From: Planctomycetaceae bacterium
Lineage (GTDB): Bacteria; Planctomycetota; Planctomycetia; Planctomycetales; Planctomycetaceae
Assembly (NCBI GenBank): GCA_015485495.1
Contig: WFTL01000091.1
Span: forward strand, 1-64,000
DNA length: 64,000 bases
Reading direction: 5' to 3'
The position numbers were made by a program, and so were the translations under genes. The notes beneath the pieces are model-generated. The model was given only the letters and a program-made list of their open reading frames with translations, was not told the origin of the DNA and ran no database searches. Of this stretch, positions 53,863 through 61,642 are shown piece by piece; within the stretch, counting starts at the first letter, position 1, and each line of letters starts with the position of its first letter.

Positions 53863-56052
53863 ATGGCCAACAAGTATCTGACGCTGGAAGAAGCCGCTGA
53901 ACGGCTGGGGATGTCCCCGGAAGAACTCGACGAGCATCGTCAGAAAGGCGAGATCCGCGGTCTGGCCAACCGCGGGAGCTGGAATTTCCGCGAAGATCAC
54001 GTGGAAGAATTTCGGCGCCGCCTGGAAACGGATTCGTCGCCCGACATTCCGATCGCAGACGTTTCCCAGGGACAGCAGTCCGTGGCCGATCTTCTGGGAG
54101 AAACAGACAGCGACAGCGACGTGCAGTTGTTCGCCGACTCATCCGTCTTCGAAGATGACGACGACGACGATCTGACGGATTCCGACAGTGACGTGCGGCT
54201 GGCCGGCGATTCGGACCTCATTCTGGATCCTGAAGAAGGCGAGGCCAGCGTTCTCGATTTTTCCGTTCCGGACGAAATGTCGGCTTCCGACAGCGATGTA
54301 CAGCTCGTGGGAACAGATTCCGACAGCGACGTGCAGCTCATGACGGGCGATGCCGATGTGGCCACGGATGCCGACATCGATCTGGCGTCCGTGCCGCCGG
54401 GAGCATCCATCGATTCGGCAGCAGATACCGGTGCCGCATCAGATGAAGACATTGTTCTGGATTCCGGTCTGTTCGAAAGCGCTCTGGTCGAGGAACCTTC
54501 CGGTACTCAGAAAGAACAGGAAGACGATTCCGACAGCGATGTGATTCTCGCGTCCGGTGCCGACTCGGACATTCTGCTTCCGGCAGCGGATTCCGACAGC
54601 GACGTACAGATTGTTCCCGGAGACGAAACGGACAGCGACAGCGACATTGTCCTGGCAGATTCCGACAGCGACGTCCAGGTGGCTGCGGCCGAACAGGGAG
54701 ACACGTCCAGCGACATCGTGCTGAGCGAATCGGACAGCGATGTCCGACTGGACGGCGACCCGACCGGCGGCCACACAGACAGCGACATTCTGATTTCTGC
54801 AGAAGACAGCGAAATCAAGCTGACCACGCCGCCTCCCGGCAGCATCGCCCCCGGCGACACCGATGAAGACAGCGATATCGTCCTGTCGGATTCCGACAGC
54901 GACATTCGCCTCTCCGGCGACAGCGATTCGCTCGATTCCGACAGCGATGTCAACCTGATCGACCTGCCCGGTGTCGATGACGACACCGAAGGTGAAGTTC
55001 CTTTGATGACCGACGGTGACCGAACGGAAGAAGATCTGCGTCTGATCGACAGCGACATCGATGGCGGACTGAGCAGCGGCGATGGCGATGATGCATCCGC
55101 CACCATTGAACTGCCCGAGGACAGCGACCTGAAAGTCCTCAGTTCAGAAGAAGATGACAGCGGAATCACCATCACCACGCCGGATGATGTCGACAGCGGC
55201 ATCAGCCTGGAAATCGATGACAGCGGCATTTCTCTGGAAGCAGACGACAGCGGCATCAGCCTGGAAGGCGTGGACAGCGGCTTCGCCGACGACAGCGGAA
55301 TCGCTCTGGAATCTGCAGACAGCGGCATCAGTCTGGATGTCGGAGACAGCGGGATTGCTCTGGAAACCGGTGACAGCGGAATCAGCCTGGATGCCGGAGA
55401 CAGCGGGATCGCTCTGGAAACCGGTGACAGCGGAATCGCCCTGTCAGCGGACGACGACAGCGGGATTGTCTTCGAAGGCAACATGGGAAAGACGGTCGCC
55501 ATCGACTCGGTTGAAGCCGCCGGTGTCGATACGTCGGCCGAAACCGTCCAGATGGATGTCGATCCCGGCCTCATCGAACCGGGAATCGCCACCGGGGAAT
55601 TCGATCTGGGACTGCTGGAAAGCGACGATGACGACGAAGGGACGGACACCAGCGTCCTGATGTTCGATGACGACGAGGATGAAGGCGCGGTCGAGACCGC
55701 CGACGACATCCTCGATGACGATGACTACTCCGATTCCGACGCCGACTTCGATGATGACTTCGCCGACGACTTCGATGACGACCTGGACGTGTTCGAAGCT
55801 GAGGAAGAAGAAGAGGCTGAAGTGGCCGGCGGAAAGAGCACCATCGGTCTGGTCGCTCCTTCCGGTCAGTTCGTCCAGGCACCAGAAGCCCCCTGGGGAA
55901 CGGGAGTCACCATCGGCGTGATCATCGGATCGCTGTTTTCCGCCGTCGGCGCGTTCGCCGGCTTTGAACTGGTGCGAACCATGTGGATGTGGTTTCAGCC
56001 GGGAGCGGAACCGTCCGGATTCCTGCAGATGATCGGCGATCTGTTCGTCTGA
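53863..56052 (+). CDS. Helix-turn-helix protein with DSD and DSGI repeats and C-terminal membrane segment
   Basis: The 729-residue protein begins with an excisionase/MerR-like winged helix-turn-helix (NKYLTLEEAAERLGMSPEEL at 3-22, ending near residue 54). Residues 80-365 are a very acidic stretch of repeated DSDSDVQL/DSDIVL units; residues 430-537 hold twelve DSGI(S/A)L(E/D) units, in part with a regular nine-residue period; another acidic run (DFDDDFADDFDDDL) follows, and a membrane segment at about 682-706 (TGVTIGVIIGSLFSAVGAFA) closes the protein. GGAG precedes ATG 53863. Related planctomycete proteins with the same HTH and SDSDV pattern are known only as hypothetical. DNA-binding and membrane tethering are inferred. 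Confidence 0.8.
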   Translation: MANKYLTLEEAAERLGMSPEELDEHRQKGEIRGLANRGSWNFREDHVEEFRRRLETDSSPDIPIADVSQGQQSVADLLGETDSDSDVQLFADSSVFEDDDDDDLTDSDSDVRLAGDSDLILDPEEGEASVLDFSVPDEMSASDSDVQLVGTDSDSDVQLMTGDADVATDADIDLASVPPGASIDSAADTGAASDEDIVLDSGLFESALVEEPSGTQKEQEDDSDSDVILASGADSDILLPAADSDSDVQIVPGDETDSDSDIVLADSDSDVQVAAAEQGDTSSDIVLSESDSDVRLDGDPTGGHTDSDILISAEDSEIKLTTPPPGSIAPGDTDEDSDIVLSDSDSDIRLSGDSDSLDSDSDVNLIDLPGVDDDTEGEVPLMTDGDRTEEDLRLIDSDIDGGLSSGDGDDASATIELPEDSDLKVLSSEEDDSGITITTPDDVDSGISLEIDDSGISLEADDSGISLEGVDSGFADDSGIALESADSGISLDVGDSGIALETGDSGISLDAGDSGIALETGDSGIALSADDDSGIVFEGNMGKTVAIDSVEAAGVDTSAETVQMDVDPGLIEPGIATGEFDLGLLESDDDDEGTDTSVLMFDDDEDEGAVETADDILDDDDYSDSDADFDDDFADDFDDDLDVFEAEEEEEAEVAGGKSTIGLVAPSGQFVQAPEAPWGTGVTIGVIIGSLFSAVGAFAGFELVRTMWMWFQPGAEPSGFLQMIGDLFV
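54103..54963 (+). repeat. Protein-coding DSDSD repeat array
   Basis: Within the HTH protein, motifs of the form (T/A)DSDSDVQL and DSDI(V/R)L recur about 15 times, each encoded by related but not identical GACAGCGAC-type codons. Imperfect identity shows an old, selected repeat rather than recent slippage. Confidence 0.85.
55156..55473 (+). repeat. Protein-coding DSGI(S/A)L tandem array
   Basis: Twelve copies of DSGI(S/A)L(E/D), mostly spaced 8-9 residues (24-27 bp), such as DSGIALETG and DSGISLDAG. Copies near 55340-55435 are close to identical at DNA level, so expansion here is more recent than in the DSDSD array. Confidence 0.9.
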
Positions 56053-56212
56053 CGGTCGTCTGCGCCTGATATCCGCCCGGTCCGGCACCGCTCATCACGG
56101 CCCTGCACAGCGGCTGCCACGAATTTCCTTTCGTCTGCGCCACCGGGAAGCCGGCCTTTGGTCCGCGGTCGATCGGCTACCCCTGTTCCGGTTCGTTTTC
56201 ACCTGCGCGCCG

Positions 56213-56240
56213 TAGACGTCCGTGCAGCTTCAGCGATAAT
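56213..56240 (+). promoter_or_regulatory. Candidate promoter for the DUF2294 gene
   Basis: TAGACG (56213-56218), 16 bp spacer, GATAAT (56235-56240). Four and five of six bases match the sigma70 consensus. The remainder of the 56053-56378 gap shows no gene and would form a leader of about 130 bases. Confidence 0.35.
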
Positions 56241-56378
56241 GGTCTCGAATTTGCGCCGGCTGTTCCGCCCGTCTTTCTGGATTCTCTGCGTCCCTGCCGC
56301 TGTCGGCTCCCCGTCAGCCGTTCGACCGCAGATCTCGGTCGGACAGATCTGCCGAAGAAGTGCCCTGGAAAACTGCCC

Positions 56379-56774
56379 ATGAAACGCCGAAACCAGCTGG
56401 AAGCGGAAATCAGTCAGGCAGTCATCCGTTTCGAAAAGGAATTCATGGGCCGGGGACCTCTGGAAACCCGCACGTGGATTCTCGGCGACATCGTGCTCGT
56501 GCGGCTGAAAAAGGTCCTCACTCCCGCCGAAGTCCGACTGGCAGAATCCGCTGATACACAGCGAGGCCGCTACCTGGTCAAACAGACACGGCAGGAACTC
56601 ATCGAACAGGGCCGTCCCATGCTCAATGCCATCATTCATGATCTGCTGGGCGTGGAATGTGTGAGTCTGCATACGGACATCAGCACCCGAACCGGCGAAC
56701 GCATCATCGTGTTCACTCTCGAACGCACGCCCGACTGCCTGCCGGATCTGCCGGAAGGCGCCCGGTCCGGCTGA
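56379..56774 (+). CDS. DUF2294/MpsC-like small protein
   Basis: The 131-residue protein has the features of Pfam DUF2294, now named after MpsC: GRGPLETRTWILGDIVLVRL (conserved GRGP...R), KKVLTPAEVRLAE, GRYLVKQTRQELIEQGRPML and LLGVECVSLHTDISTRTGER. In Staphylococcus MpsC belongs to a Na+-translocating, membrane-potential-generating system, whereas many bacteria carry DUF2294 alone, as here: no mpsA/B-like proton-antiporter genes are in the window. It is soluble, with no membrane segment. A promoter-like pair lies 140 bp upstream. Its own function in planctomycetes is not known. Confidence 0.85.
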   Translation: MKRRNQLEAEISQAVIRFEKEFMGRGPLETRTWILGDIVLVRLKKVLTPAEVRLAESADTQRGRYLVKQTRQELIEQGRPMLNAIIHDLLGVECVSLHTDISTRTGERIIVFTLERTPDCLPDLPEGARSG

Positions 56775-56791
56775 CTGATCCGCAGCGCACA

Positions 56792-56820
56792 TTGACTTCC
56801 GGTCAGATGCCCCTTAGCAT
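56792..56820 (+). promoter_or_regulatory. Sigma70-like promoter of the candidate small RNA
   Basis: TTGACT (56792-56797), a 17-bp spacer and TAGCAT (56815-56820) match the consensus at five and four of six positions with optimal spacing. It starts 18 bp after the DUF2294 stop codon, in a place where no gene start follows for more than 250 bp. A start near 56827 is predicted. Confidence 0.55.
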
Positions 56821-56826
56821 CGTGCC

Positions 56827-56983
56827 GATAGAACTGATTGAGCAGGCTGCGCGGAATGTTCCGACTGGGGAACCGTCTGCCGGCACGCTCTTCATTCTTT
56901 TCCGTCAGTGTTGCGCGAGACAGCGGGCTTGCGCAGACAGACCGGCCGACCACGTCATCCGTGGCAGACCGGTCTTTTTTTTT
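56827..56983 (+). ncRNA. Candidate independent small RNA of about 157 nt
   Basis: The stretch runs from the predicted start of the TTGACT/TAGCAT promoter to the end of a strong terminator. Internal structure is visible: GTTCC/GGAAC hairpin (56858-56862 with 56869-56873), a TGCGC/GCGCA hairpin (56912-56916 with 56931-56935), a pyrimidine-rich open stretch between them (CTCTTCATTCTTTTCC at about 56888-56903) and the terminal two-part stem. No ORF with a ribosome site is seen inside. It does not match SRP RNA, tmRNA or RNase P in any feature I know; 6S-like identity cannot be tested without folding. Confidence 0.5.
56940..56983 (+). terminator. Strong Rho-independent terminator
   Basis: GACCGG (56940-56945) pairs with CCGGTC (56969-56974) and CCACG (56950-56954) with CGTGG (56960-56964), separated by a small internal loop, with loop TCATC; nine consecutive T follow (56975-56983). 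This is the clearest intrinsic terminator in the window. Confidence 0.8.
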
Positions 56984-57074
56984 GCACACCGTTGTTCCAT
57001 CCGGTCTGTCCGGCCACTCGGCTCCGACAGCCCGAGTTCCCTCCCCGGCCTCTGCCATCAGGAAAACTGCAGTC

Positions 57075-57314
57075 ATGTCACAGATCAGCAGATTCTGGCG
57101 TCGGCATTCCGGCAGCGGCGCTGCATCCTGTGAACCGTCCGTCAGGGAACCGGCAGACCGGCTGATTCCGCCGACTGTTCCGATTCGGGCACCTCAGGAT
57201 CGGACTGCGGAATTGTCCGATCCCCCACACCCCCGGGACTACGAAGCCCATCTGGCGCATGTGACGCCCCCGATCCGCTGGTGCGGAAGCCTGGCGGACA
57301 TCCATCTCGCGTAG
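57075..57314 (+). CDS. Possible small hypothetical protein
   Basis: ATG 57075 opens a frame of 79 residues (MSQISRFWRRHSGSG... to ...WCGSLADIHLA), preceded by AGGAAAA eleven bases upstream. It is basic at the start and Pro-rich in the middle, with no membrane segment or known motif. It lies after a strong terminator and before the type I secretion operon, so it would need its own promoter. Could be a real planctomycete small protein or an accidental frame in the 770-bp gap. Confidence 0.4.
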   Translation: MSQISRFWRRHSGSGAASCEPSVREPADRLIPPTVPIRAPQDRTAELSDPPHPRDYEAHLAHVTPPIRWCGSLADIHLA

Positions 57315-57448
57315 CTCCACTGCCGGCCCAGCATTGAAACGCTCCATCTGCGCCCCACGTTCCCGGAAACGGCCCCATGGATGAACGGTCGACGATTCTG
57401 TCATGCTCCGGTCCGCCTGTGTCGAAGATAACGATTACGGGAGGTAGT

Positions 57449-57544
57449 GTGGCACGTTCGGACACCGGTCTGCCCACAGCAGGTATCCGTATCCCGGCAG
57501 GGCACCTCCTGACCCGATGCACCGTTCCGCGGCGGACAGAATGA
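57449..57544 (+). CDS. Possible 31-residue leader ORF before the TolC gene
   Basis: GGGAGGT (57439-57445) is the best Shine-Dalgarno sequence in the gap; four bases after its GGAGG core is GTG 57449, opening a 31-codon frame ending TGA 57542-57544, four bases before the TolC ATG (57549). TolC itself has no good site of its own, so coupling from this leader is conceivable. Spacing is shorter than ideal. No similarity is visible in the peptide. Confidence 0.25.
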   Translation: MARSDTGLPTAGIRIPAGHLLTRCTVPRRTE

Positions 57545-57548
57545 AACC

Positions 57549-59489
57549 ATGCAGGTTCTTCATGCCCTGAACACAGCGATCGTGTGTCTGCTGCTGAGCG
57601 GATGTGCTGTTTCGTCAGATGTCCTGTCAGCGGTCTCCCGAACCAGTTCGACTTCCGGACTCCCTCCCGCTTCTCCGCAGCCCCTTTCCTCAGCGGACAC
57701 CACACAGCGGCACAATCTGCCGGAGCGGGATTCAGCGGGACCTGACCGCCCGTCTGCGGCTCCGGAATCCGTATCGAAGCCGCCCGAAACGTCCGACCAT
57801 GCCGGAACGGCAGCTTCCGGAACGGCGCAGATGTCCGACATGTTCCGGACGTCAGGCGATGACCATCGCAGCCGGTCTTCGTCTCCTCCCGACAAAGAGA
57901 CGTCGGTTGTTCCTGCTGTCCGGAGATCGGACGATCAGAATGCGTCCGGCGTCCCGAATGAGCCGGATGTCCAGAACGGCCGGATTCGCCTGTCGTCTTC
58001 TGACACGCGTTCAGCGGAACCTTCCCGCGGTGAATTTCAGGATGCGGAAGAGGCATCTGTGGAGTCCGTCGAACCGATTCGGACGGACGAGCTGGTTTCC
58101 GGATTTCTGCCGTCTGACCGGACCGAGACAGCACCGCCTCTGGAACTGCAGGACGTGATCGATTCGGTTTACTCCTCATACCCTCTGCTGACAGCCGCAC
58201 TCCTGTCCCGCACGATCGCCGACGGAGAACGCCTGTCGGCCAGCGGGGCCTTCGATCTGAAACTCAAGGGCGGCGGAACCGGGGCGCCGCTGGGATACTA
58301 CAGGACGTACCGCTTTGGTGCCGGCGCCAGCCAGCCGCTGTTTTCGGGAGGCGAAATTTTCGGCGGATACAAGATCGGCCGCGGGAATTTCCAGCCGTGG
58401 TTCGGAGAACGCAACACCAACGACGGCGGGGAATTCAGCACCGGGGTTTCTCTCCCACTGGCCCGGAATCGGCGGATCGATCAGCGGCGGGCGGAACTGA
58501 TGAAAACGAACTGGGGGCGCCGTGCTGTCGAACCCGACATTCAGCGTCAGGTGATCGAATTCGTCAGAGAATCCACCTATGCGTACTGGCAGTGGGTCGC
58601 CGCCGGCCGGAACTACCAGATTGCCCGTTCCCTCCTGGACATCGCCGAACAGCGGAACGCCGCACTCAGGCGACGCGCGGAACTCGGCGACATCGCTCCG
58701 ATCGACGTGACAGACAATGAACGGCTCATCGTATCCCGCCGATCGGCACTCATCGATGCCCGCCGGAAACTTCAGCAGGCGGCCGTCAAACTGTCTTTGT
58801 TTCTGAGAACACCGGATGGAGAACCCGTCATTCCCTCAGAAGACCGGCTTCCGGAATCATTTCCACCTGCGGAACCGGTCGATCCGGACCGGCTGGACGC
58901 CGACATCCAGATCGCTCTGGCCGGACGTCCTGAACTGACGCTGCTGGAAATGCAGCGACGAAAACTGCACGTCGATCTGTCTCAGGCACGCAATGAATAT
59001 CTGCCGCAGGTGGATGCCATTCTGTTCGCATCCAAAGATGTGGGTGGAGCCACCAGCCCCAAACGGGACAAAACCCCGTTCGAACTGGAAGCCTCTGTTC
59101 AGGTGAGCGTCCCTTTCCAGCGCCGCAAAGCCCTCGGAAAAATCCGTTCTCTGGAAGGGAAGCTGTCTCAGATCTCTGCAAAGGTCGGACTGACAGAAGA
59201 CAAAATTGCCACGGAAGTCCAGGTCGTCCAGGCAGCTCTGGACGCATCGTTCCGTCGGATTGTTCAGGCGGAACAGAGTCTGGAGCTGGCCCGCACGATG
59301 GAACAGGCAGAACGCCGAAAATTCGAACTCGGGCAAAGCAACCTGCTTCTGGTCAATCTGCGGGAAAAGGCCGCAGCCGATGCCGCGAAAACTCTGCTCC
59401 AGGCCATGCTGGATTATCACCTGGCTCAGGCAGACTACCGCGCCGTCATGGCTCTGGATGTCGGTCCTCAGGGAGTCACTCGGTCATGA
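57549..59489 (+). CDS. TolC-family outer-membrane lipoprotein of a type I secretion system
   Basis: The 646-residue protein has a lipobox (AIVCLLLSGC, Cys 19), then an unusual disordered Ser/Pro/Glu-rich stretch of about 175 residues before the TolC repeats. The two TolC halves run from about residue 200 (LELQDVIDSVYSSYPLLTAA) and about 430, with helical hairpins such as FVRESTYAYWQWVAAGRNYQ, ARRKLQQAAVKLSLFLRTP and MEQAERRKFELGQSNLLLVN. It should form the outer-membrane exit duct. Its stop overlaps the ABC gene by four bases (ATGA at 59486-59489), which makes a TolC-ABC-HlyD operon clear. Confidence 0.92.
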   Translation: MQVLHALNTAIVCLLLSGCAVSSDVLSAVSRTSSTSGLPPASPQPLSSADTTQRHNLPERDSAGPDRPSAAPESVSKPPETSDHAGTAASGTAQMSDMFRTSGDDHRSRSSSPPDKETSVVPAVRRSDDQNASGVPNEPDVQNGRIRLSSSDTRSAEPSRGEFQDAEEASVESVEPIRTDELVSGFLPSDRTETAPPLELQDVIDSVYSSYPLLTAALLSRTIADGERLSASGAFDLKLKGGGTGAPLGYYRTYRFGAGASQPLFSGGEIFGGYKIGRGNFQPWFGERNTNDGGEFSTGVSLPLARNRRIDQRRAELMKTNWGRRAVEPDIQRQVIEFVRESTYAYWQWVAAGRNYQIARSLLDIAEQRNAALRRRAELGDIAPIDVTDNERLIVSRRSALIDARRKLQQAAVKLSLFLRTPDGEPVIPSEDRLPESFPPAEPVDPDRLDADIQIALAGRPELTLLEMQRRKLHVDLSQARNEYLPQVDAILFASKDVGGATSPKRDKTPFELEASVQVSVPFQRRKALGKIRSLEGKLSQISAKVGLTEDKIATEVQVVQAALDASFRRIVQAEQSLELARTMEQAERRKFELGQSNLLLVNLREKAAADAAKTLLQAMLDYHLAQADYRAVMALDVGPQGVTRS

Positions 59490-61642
59490 GCGAACCGGTA
59501 AGCGATGATCAGCAGCTTGTGGACCTGCTGGAATGGCTGGCTGCCGAATGCGATGTGGCGTTCGATCGCGTCGTCGCCCGGCGGGCCATTCAGGAAGCCC
59601 GGCAGGGCTGGCCCGGCAGCGAGGAAGAGCAGTGGTGGAAATGGCTCATCGAAGCCGGCGACAGCATGGGACTGCGTGTTCGTGTCGTGGAACTCACGTT
59701 TCAGCAGGCGCTGGAAACCGTGCGGGAAAAGACGCTGGCAGTACGCCTGCCGCACGCACTGTCCCCCTGGCTGCTCATTCACCGGCAGCGGCGACGACGG
59801 TTTCACATCGTGACTGCCGACAACAGCCCGGAAGGCCGCTGGGTCACAGCTTCCCGTCTTTCGGCTCTGATGAATCATCCCCCCGCCGGCGAACGGCTCA
59901 CCTGGGTGGTTGTCGAGCCGGCCGTCACCTGCCATTCGATGCCGGCGCCCGGCGGCACCGCGGAAACGCCTCCTGCCCGTCCCCTGGACCGACTGACCGG
60001 ACTCCTCAAAGCCGAACGATCGGACATCTGGATCGTTCTCGTGTTCGCGCTGTTCGTCGGCCTGCTGGGCCTCACCACGCCGCTGGCCATTGAGGTGCTT
60101 GTTTCGACGGTGGCCTTCGGCCGGACTCTGCAGCCGATCATCGTGCTGTCTGTCATTCTGTTCGCTTTTCTGGCATTTTCGGCTCTGGTGCAGGCCGTGG
60201 AAAAGTACGTGGTCGAACTGATTCAGCAGCGACTGTTCGTCCGCATCGCGGCCGATCTCGCCTGGCGGCTGCCACGCGTGCACCGCGCCGCTCTGGATCA
60301 TCAGTACGGCCCGGAACTGGCCAACCGCTTCTTCGATGTGGTGACCGTCCAGAAGGTCGTGGCCACGCTGCTGATCGATGCGCTGGATCTGATCATTGTC
60401 ACCGTGGCCGGGATGGTCGTGCTGGCCCTGTTCCACCCGCTGCTGCTGGGACTGGAGCTGATCCTGATGGCTCTGATTCTGTTCGCCCTGTTCGTTCTTG
60501 GACGGGGCGGTGTGGACAGCAGCATCACTGAATCGAAGTACAAGTACGCCATGGCCGCGTGGCTGGAAAACGTCATTCGTTCTCAGCGTGCCGTAAAACT
60601 GGAAGGCGGATACGAATATGCCGTGGAACATGCCGATCAGATCGCACGGCGCTATCTGACGGCCCGTCAGACCCACTTTCGTGTGCTGTTCCGGCAGATC
60701 CTGTTCAACCTGACTCTGTACGCCATCGGCAGTGCCGTGCTGTTCGGTGTCGGCGGGATTCTGGTTGTACGAGGCCAGTTATCGCTGGGACAGCTCGTGG
60801 GAGCGGAACTGATCGTGTCCATCGTTCTGGGTTCCGCGATCAAAATGAGCAAACATCTGGAAGGTTTCTACGACCTGATGGCCTCTGTCGACAAACTCGG
60901 CACGCTGTTCGACCTGCCTCTGGAACGTCAGGACGGTCTGCTGTCCGTGCCGGGAACGGGACCGCTGGAGATTCGGCTGCGCGATGTGGGTTTCCGATAC
61001 TCCGTTGGGCCGCCGGTTCTCAGCGGTTTCAGCCTGACCGTGCCGCCCGGCCAGGTTCTGGGAATCCACGCCCCACCGGGCGCCGGAAAAACAACTCTGG
61101 CCGAACTGCTGTTTGGCCTCAGGCGGGCCACGTCAGGAAACATCGAATTCAACGGAATCGACGCCGACGATCTCCGGCCGGACGTGCTGCGGCACCATGT
61201 GGCTCTCGCCGCCCATCCCGTGGAAATCCTCGACGGAACCGTTTCCGAAAACGTGCATCTGGATCGCGTGGAAGTCAATTCCACCGTGGTCCATGAATCC
61301 CTGCAGCAGGTCGGTCTTCTGGAAACCGTGTTTCTGCTGCCGGATGGCCTGGAAACCCCGCTGACCGCCGACGGAACGCCCCTGTCTGAAACACAGCAGC
61401 GACGCCTTGTTCTGGCCCGCGCTCTGGCCGGGCGGCCCCGTCTGCTGATCATCGACAGTCTCCTGGATTCCTTTTCGGACGATGACGGCCTGGATCTGCT
61501 GCGCAGTCTGACAGAGCCGGACAACGGCTGCACCATCATTCTGTTCAGCGGACGACAGCGCCTGCTGAGTGCCTGCGACCGAACCCTGCAGCTCAACCGC
61601 ACTGCAGATTCCTCCCCGACTGCAGAACAGGAGAATCCCTGA
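59486..61642 (+). CDS. Type I secretion ABC transporter with a degenerate ATPase domain
   Basis: The 718-residue protein has an N-terminal C39-like domain (about 1-150, without the catalytic Cys), six membrane segments (about 180-455, IWIVLVFALFVGLLGL onward) and an ABC ATPase domain (495-705). The P-loop APPGAGKTT (529-537) keeps Lys535, and Walker B LLIID keeps Asp657. However, the catalytic Glu is Ser658, the Q-loop Gln is His577 (AAHPVEILDGT), the signature LSGGQ is LSETQ (633-637) and the H-loop His is Gly689 (LFSGRQ). Thus ATP may bind but hydrolysis is doubtful. It lies between TolC and HlyD genes, overlapping both. Confidence 0.93.
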   Translation: MSEPVSDDQQLVDLLEWLAAECDVAFDRVVARRAIQEARQGWPGSEEEQWWKWLIEAGDSMGLRVRVVELTFQQALETVREKTLAVRLPHALSPWLLIHRQRRRRFHIVTADNSPEGRWVTASRLSALMNHPPAGERLTWVVVEPAVTCHSMPAPGGTAETPPARPLDRLTGLLKAERSDIWIVLVFALFVGLLGLTTPLAIEVLVSTVAFGRTLQPIIVLSVILFAFLAFSALVQAVEKYVVELIQQRLFVRIAADLAWRLPRVHRAALDHQYGPELANRFFDVVTVQKVVATLLIDALDLIIVTVAGMVVLALFHPLLLGLELILMALILFALFVLGRGGVDSSITESKYKYAMAAWLENVIRSQRAVKLEGGYEYAVEHADQIARRYLTARQTHFRVLFRQILFNLTLYAIGSAVLFGVGGILVVRGQLSLGQLVGAELIVSIVLGSAIKMSKHLEGFYDLMASVDKLGTLFDLPLERQDGLLSVPGTGPLEIRLRDVGFRYSVGPPVLSGFSLTVPPGQVLGIHAPPGAGKTTLAELLFGLRRATSGNIEFNGIDADDLRPDVLRHHVALAAHPVEILDGTVSENVHLDRVEVNSTVVHESLQQVGLLETVFLLPDGLETPLTADGTPLSETQQRRLVLARALAGRPRLLIIDSLLDSFSDDDGLDLLRSLTEPDNGCTIILFSGRQRLLSACDRTLQLNRTADSSPTAEQENP

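Noticed and set aside
54507-55709. 400-codon Ser-rich minus frame opposite the DSD/DSGI repeats
   Set aside because: Reverse complement of the Asp/Ser repeat codons; an artefact of the repeat composition.
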